DNA of 64,000 nt from Zingiber officinale (lineage: Eukaryota; Streptophyta; Magnoliopsida; Zingiberales; Zingiberaceae), in contig NC_055989.1 of assembly GCF_018446385.1 (NCBI RefSeq), positions 130,537,004 to 130,601,003 on the forward strand, read 5' to 3'. The first letter of the stretch is position 1; every line of letters begins with the position of its first letter. Of the stretch, positions 58,534-64,000 are shown one piece after another. Under the pieces are notes generated by a model. The model had not been told where the DNA came from, did no database searches, and was given only the letters and a program-made list of their open reading frames with translations. A program made the position numbers and the translations under genes.

Positions 58534-60284
58534 TTGTTAGAGTATATACTAAAAGCCTAGTTTTTGTAAATATTTATTTTTGAAATAAAAGAATCACATT
58601 TAGTCAATATCTACATTTATTTGTTAAATGTAATTGTTCAATTAATTTATATAGTAGATAACATGGAGTGTGGTGTCACACTCAGAAGATCATGTTGTCA
58701 GTTCTTTATAAATTATAAATAGTTGCTCGCGACTAAGATGGAAAGGAACAAACCATTAGAATAGTTGTAGTGTAATTAAGTATTAGTTTATCTTGACTAA
58801 TAAATTACACTGATACACTGTAAGTATATTGAGTAAAACCATTTTAGGTAAGTTCTTTTTGTATTGACTTAATAAAAAGAACTAGACCTTAGTTATTATG
58901 GAAGTGTGCGCTCTTAATCCTAATATAATAACAAGCACATATATTTAATATTTATTTCTTTGACTTATCAAAGGGTGAGGTTTAGCTCGATAAATCAATA
59001 TGCCCGATAAGTTGGGAAATGATATTACTTATAGTGTGTGTTGTTGATAATAGAAGGAATCTGTGTCCTAGTTATCTAGGTTGAGAATGTCCCCAAGAGG
59101 AGCTCATAAGGATTGTCATGTTAAACCCTGCAGGTGGACTTAGTCCGATATAACAATGAAGTTGAGTGGTAATACTCTCGGAGATAGATATTAATTAAGT
59201 GAGTTGTCAGTAACTTACTTAATTAGTGGACATTTGTTATCTTAAACACAGGGAGACTAACACACTCATAATAAGAAGGAGCCCATAATGTAATTTGACA
59301 TTGGTGTGGTAGTGCGGTAATAACTCTATAGTGGAATGAGTTATTATCGATGAACTTGAGTTGTGTGTTCGGGGCGAGCACGGGATACTCAAGCTCATCG
59401 GAAGGCCAAAACCAATTTCTCCTCTAGGTCCCTGTCGTAGCCTCATTATAGCCTCAAGTCTATCCAAATGTAAGGCTCTTCTTGGTATCCAAGAAGTGGG
59501 CCGGTCCAATACTTGGTGACCAAGCAAGGGCCGGCCACATCCTCTTCTATAGGGGCCGGCCCTTTGCTTGGTGACCAAGCATGAAGGGGCCGACCACAAT
59601 AATTCAAAAAGGGAGGGTTGTTTTAATTTTTAAAATCTTCTCTTTGTAGAAAACTATAAGTTTTAAAAGAGAGATTTTAATTTTCAAAACTTTCCTTATT
59701 TGAATTAGGCCACATGTTTTAATGGAAAGTTTTAAAAGTTTTAAAACTTTCCTTTTTTAACCATCCTCATGGTTTAAGAAAAAAAAGGAAAATAAGTTTT
59801 AAAATTAAAATTTTCTATCATCATGTTAAAAAAGGAAATTTTATAAGAGAAGTTTCAAATTTTAAAATATGGTTTTAATTTTTAAAACTTTCCTTTTTTA
59901 ACTCCTACTTTAGGAAAGAGAGCTTGTAAAATTTTATAAGAGTTTTTCTTCTTGTAAAATTTTATAAAAAAAAAATTATTCCTTTCCTCTTATGGGGGCC
60001 GGCCAACCTTGCTTGGTGCCCAAGCAAGGTGGCCGACCATGTTTAAAAAAAATAAAATCATCAAATTTATTTTTGGTGATTGATTCAATCAAGAGGAAAG
60101 AAAAGGAAAAATAAAAGGGAAAAGGAAAAACTCTTGGAAGATTTTAATTTTTGTAAAAATTCTTTCCTTATTTGCCTTGGGCAAGTAATATAAAAGAAGG
60201 GGTGAGGAGGCTTCATGAGACACAACAATTCTTATTCTCTTGCTTGGAGAACCTCAAGTGGCCGGCCCTCCCTCTCCCTTCTTG
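58534..60284 (+). mobile_element. Copia LTR of the same family in the opposite orientation
   Basis: Starting TGTTAGAGTATATACTAAAAG, it follows the minus-strand reading of the left LTR for over 1 kb (shared GATAACATGG, GTCACAC.CAGAAGATCATGTT, AAACCCTGCAGGTGGACTTAGTC), roughly 80% alike by eye over the first ~220 bases. It points the other way, so it is not the 5' LTR of the minus-strand body. It is interrupted at 60285 by another element and resumes at 63955, running off the window. A TATA-like ATATAAAAGA lies near 60.19 kb. Confidence 0.78.
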
Positions 60285-60820
60285 TAACGACCACCCTTCT
60301 TACTACTACTACACTCTAAGGATGACCGTTACTTGACTACTAACTCTACTTAACCGGTATGATAAAAATCACATGGAAACCCTACCGAAAAATTTCGACA
60401 GAGTCTCCCCTGTACCGGTGACCATATCCGTAAATACATACAGAGTATACTCAGCCACAGGCGGCTGGAACATATATTTTCACAACCACGCAGTTTAATA
60501 AATCAAAACATGCAGGTAATGAAAAGCGGAAACATAACTTCTTACTACAAAATTTTCTTATCAACTTAATAAGAAATTAAACTAAACAAATTCTTAAACT
60601 AAGTGAGTTCTTTAGCTAAGTCCAAAGGATCTCCATAGTCCACACATCACACACCGTCACAGCATCTCCTTGTCGCCTTCTTCCTTATACTTTAGCTTTT
60701 CCTTTATCTGCAGTAGGAGGAAAATAGTATCTATAAGCTAAAAGCTTAGTGAGCGTTATCCTACTCACAAAAACTCGATATGCATGTATATAAATAAAAC
60801 ATGCTAAAACTGAATGCTAA

Positions 60821-61250
60821 CATGTAAAGCTACTCATGCTCATAAATAGCAAAGAAATCAACTAACTGAAAAGCTAACATGTATAGCTACTCATGCTCAT
60901 AAATAGCAAAGGAATCATGCTAACTGAAATACTAAACATGTATAACTAATCATGCTCATAAATAGCAAAGGAATCATGCTAACTGAAATACTAAACATGT
61001 ATAGCTAATCATGCTCATAAATAGCAAAGGAATCATGCTAACTGAAATACTAAACATGTATAACTAATCATGCTCATAAATAGCAAAGGAATCATGCTAA
61101 CTGAAATACTAAACATGTATAGCTAATCATGCTCATAAATAGCAAAGGAATCATGCTAACTGAAATACTAAACATGTATAGCTAATCATGCTCATAAATA
61201 GCAAAGGAATCATACTAACTGAAATACTAAACATGTACAGCTAATCATAG
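60821..61250. repeat. 59-bp minisatellite, about seven units
   Basis: Units begin CATGTATAGCTAATCATGCT at 60821, 60878, 60937, 60996, 61055, 61114 and 61173, with a partial one at 61232. The central units are almost identical and the edge units more diverged, the usual mark of unequal exchange or slippage within an array. Confidence 0.92.
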
Positions 61251-61478
61251 AACTATCATGTGTATCAATAGGAAACTGAACTGATACATAAGCTGAACTA
61301 ATTAATGCTAAACTGAGTCTAACTTGTATTAACATAACTAATTTGTGAAGTTTTGAAAACTATTTACATAATAGATCAAAATAATAATCATGCTGCTGAT
61401 GGGCCCGTCAACTGTACTTGCTGTGCGCGCATCCCTAACTAAACCCGGGATTGCAAGTTCCGAGTCTAGTAGGGTTTA

Positions 61479-61660
61479 CTAGGTTATCTAAACCTAGGGA
61501 CGACTGTGGGAGCCCAACCCAATGGATATCTAATCCAGTACAGTGCCACTGCTGAAAATAAAATACTGATTTCATAGCTAATTTTCTTACCTTGCTTTAA
61601 CTAGGTTATCTGAACCTAGAACTAGGTTATCTGAACCTAGAGGCGACTGTGGGAGCCCAC
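61479..61660. repeat. Palindromic CTAGGTT-ATCTG-AACCTAG modules
   Basis: The near-perfect palindrome occurs at 61479-61497, 61601-61619 and 61622-61640. The first and last are followed by the same GCGACTGTGGGAGCCCA-type tail, so a larger module of about 140 bases is duplicated, with an extra palindrome inserted. Confidence 0.8.
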
Positions 61661-63713
61661 CCATTGGACCGTAGTCCCATATAAGCTGAAGCAAGACTAA
61701 ATAAGTTATTTTAAATGCTTCTACTGCATTAACTGAGCTATTAAAATGCCTACTGTAGCATTATATTGAGCTAAGCATTTTATCAAGCACTTGGGGTGCA
61801 CTAGAACACACTCTACGTACTGAAAATCTATATACAAAGCTTAACATAGATCTGCATGTAAAGCTTAATAAAAATCTGCATACTAAGTTTATCAAAATCT
61901 GCATACTAAGCTTATCTAAATCTGCATGCAACACTTATGAAAATCTGCTTATTAAAAATCTGCATACTTTACTTATAAAAATCTGCATGCTATAAAAACA
62001 GAACTGCTCATGTTATTCCAATAGCAAATAGGAAACTAGAACAACTTAAGCATGCTGTGAAAGTAAAACAACTTAAGCATACAAAGAGATCTAACTATAC
62101 TAAAATTCTGCACTATACTACTAAATTCTGCATACTATAAGCTTATTCAAAAATCTGCATTCAAGCTTAATAGAAATCTGCATTCATGACTAGTAAAAAT
62201 CTGCACACTAGTACTTAATGAAATCTACACATATTCAACAAAATATCATGCTTACTAAATAACAAAGGGGCTAAATCTGCAATGCCATTAAACAGGACTG
62301 ATCATGTTTGTTAAATAGCAAAGAAAACTAATACCACATACTTAGATTAAAGGCTGTTCGTGCCCTCTAACTAGCCCAAAAAGGTCTAAACAGAAAATGC
62401 TAAAACATAGGGCTGTTCGTGCCCATTAATGGCACAAAACTATTAAAAACTTTGCTGGAATTCTATAAAAGGAACTAACTTTGCTTTACTTACAACAACC
62501 CATAAATCTCTAAAGGTCTACTAGACACAAACCATTTTACTGCATAATTCATTAAAGAAACCCATTCTTATACATGGCAACAAAAAGGTTTAAAACTACA
62601 TGGTAACAGGAAAGAAGAAGAAACTGTACAGGCTGACTAAAAGTACTAAAACTATGAGCTAAATGAGAATTAACAAATTCTGAAATAGAGAGCTCTGTAA
62701 ATTTAGTATGAGCTAAACTTGACATGGAACAAATTCTAAAAGAATAAGTACTGCTCAATGTACAATTTGTTCATGCACGTCTAAACTTGTTCACAGTAAA
62801 TTTCTGCACACCTATATCTGTGCACTAAATTCCAACCTTCACTAAAAATCGATCACACCCCCAACAGTCATCACACGAAGATAAATACACAACTGGAAAC
62901 AACTACTGTCTTAACAATCGATCCTCTTTAGGTATGCTACAACAGGACACTAAGGAGCAATCAGACCTTCTTAATCTTGCTACTACAGAACTTTGAATTC
63001 AGTCCAGAAGCTAGCACACATGGTAGAGAACTAGATTAAAGTCCAACACCTATAGCATAAATCCGTAATCATAACTATTAGGAAAGTTTAAAGCCGAAAC
63101 ATGCAAACATGAAAGGAAGCTATACTGTCATTCACCATATGGTTCACGAATCAACTTTTTGGAAGAGACAACTAAGAGCTTGTACACATAAAAGGGAAAC
63201 TAGATTAAAATCTCTGTACAATACTATTAAGCTATTCCAAACTCAACCCCTTCTATCTCCTTTATGTGATCCACGGCAGCAACTCAAGGAAACTTCAAAC
63301 AAATCCGAAAGCAAAGAAAACAATTCAAAGCTCGGAACTACTCCTACTGCAGGTGAGAAGCAACTCACCGTGATTTGCTTGAACTTACAACCGACGGGAA
63401 GAACTCTAGGGTTCGGAGAGATGAAAATCTCGGTCCCTTGCTTGTGCTCACAGCTTCTCCTCGGCGAGAAGATCTTGTAATCAGCAAGGTTCGTCGGAAG
63501 GAAGCCTTCGTCGGCCGTCGGAGGGATGCCCTAAACTCCTTCGCGTTTTCGTCCGAGCCGGAGTCGGCGTCGCCGCGTGAGAAGAGGGATTGGGAATTAT
63601 GAGAGAAATTTCTAGGTTTTTGAAAAAAAGAAACTCAATTCCTTTCTTATACTAGGGTTTCCTATTATCTAACTACGGCTTAAGAATATTTCGCACCATA
63701 TATATTTAACATA

Positions 63714-63799
63714 ACTTGCTTAGCTCAGTTGGTCAGGCCGGCTGTGCTTGGGTCCGAGGAGCTGGGTTCGAAACCTAGCTTCTACAATTTCTTTTTTTT
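63714..63799 (+). other. tRNA-related segment with intact pol III boxes inside the LTR
   Basis: Box A TAGCTCAGTTGG (63721-63732) and box B GGTTCGAAACC (63765-63775) match the pol III consensus at tRNA-like spacing, and a T-run terminator follows (63791-63799). The T-arm can pair (CTGGG with CCTAG), but the acceptor ends do not pair, so this is not a working tRNA gene. It could be a captured tRNA or the head of a SINE. Confidence 0.62.
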
Positions 63800-64000
63800 T
63801 AAAACTTCTTTCTTTTGTAACCCTACTAAACGACCTCCAAAAATTACGTAAAAATACTCTAAAAATTCCTAAAAATCTCTAGAATATTTTAAAAGTATTT
63901 ACAAATATTTTTATGGACTTTTAGAACTTGAAATAGGGAAAATTGGGTTGTTACACTTCTCTTTTCCCTTTTGCTCTCTTCTCCTTGGTGGTGGTGGTGA

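Larger units (their letters stand above)
60285..63954. mobile_element. LTR-type insertion with TGTAAC...GTTACA ends (3.67 kb), probably a large solo LTR
   Basis: It starts TGTAACGACC and ends GGGTTGTTACA, flanked by the exact 5-bp duplication CTTCT at 60280-60284 and 63955-63959. Neither a polyprotein nor an internal LTR pair is visible, so it is best read as one long solo LTR, probably minus-oriented (TGTAACAACCC start), of a gypsy-like element; this orientation is inference. It carries a 59-bp minisatellite, palindromic CTAGGTTATCTGAACCTAG modules, many AAAATCTGCATAC motifs (61.83-62.28 kb) and a tRNA-like segment near its right end. Confidence 0.75.

Noticed and set aside
59237-59599. 120-codon minus-strand frame
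   Set aside because: It lies within a copia LTR and reads through palindromic GGCCGGCC motifs. Not a gene.
63109-63602. Plus-strand frames near the right end
   Set aside because: They fall inside the TGTAAC...GTTACA insertion and have no domain.
63714-63786. Functional tRNA gene
   Set aside because: Boxes A and B are good but the acceptor arm does not pair and the anticodon arm is not standard.

Overview
The window is nuclear DNA from a flowering plant. Genes are intron-rich with GT-AG junctions, spacers are AT-rich, and there is a dense load of LTR retrotransposons, DNA transposons and a SINE. Several first exons and single-exon genes are very GC-rich (9258-9417, 16041-16689, 26659-26997, 44180-44845) beside AT-rich introns. 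That pattern suits a commelinid monocot. I lean towards Zingiberales from the style of the LTRs, but this is inference only.

Layout, left half: the 3' part of ALG3, an ER mannosyltransferase (1-5692, +); an AT-rich spacer; a nucleobase-ascorbate transporter (9258-12970, +) facing a HAK/KUP/KT potassium transporter tail to tail (13277-16689, -); a SINE with a perfect 18-bp target duplication (18125-18364); an RSZ22-type SR splicing factor (19812-23607, +) with a MULE-like MITE in a long intron and a duplicated RS exon that carries a stop; then a segmental duplication (about 25.0-30.15 kb). Each duplicated unit has four ~290-bp repeats, a shared promoter and the start of a small GC-rich gene. 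The first copy is intact (26659-26997). The second is cut off just after its start and carries a 1.07-kb solo LTR. A hAT-type element with an 8-bp duplication follows (30384-31320).

Layout, right half: a STRUBBELIG-family LRR receptor kinase (33668-38866, +) with an in-frame GC-AG intron; a five-finger CCCH zinc-finger gene (39808-43291, +) with a short fifth finger and a copia fossil in an intron; a GC-rich single-exon gene of a conserved plant family of unknown function (44180-44845, +); and a small minus-strand gene (46600-46767) for a 55-residue secreted peptide precursor ending in SGPSSKGPGH, the mark of PIP/PIPL defence peptides. From about 48.2 kb to the end the window is a nest of LTR-retrotransposon fossils. 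Three insertions (48747-50564, 51110-51678, 60285-63954) are bounded exactly by 5-bp target duplications. Two LTRs of one copia family lie in opposite orientation around a decayed copia body.

The genes have unrelated housekeeping, transport and signalling roles and form no pathway. The items most worth following up are the PIP-like peptide gene, the tandem-duplicated stop-bearing exon of the SR gene, the GC-AG in-frame intron of the receptor kinase, the segmental duplication with a beheaded gene copy, and the dated order of nested insertions. Exon boundaries were read by eye from splice consensus, frame continuity and family knowledge. No database search was possible.
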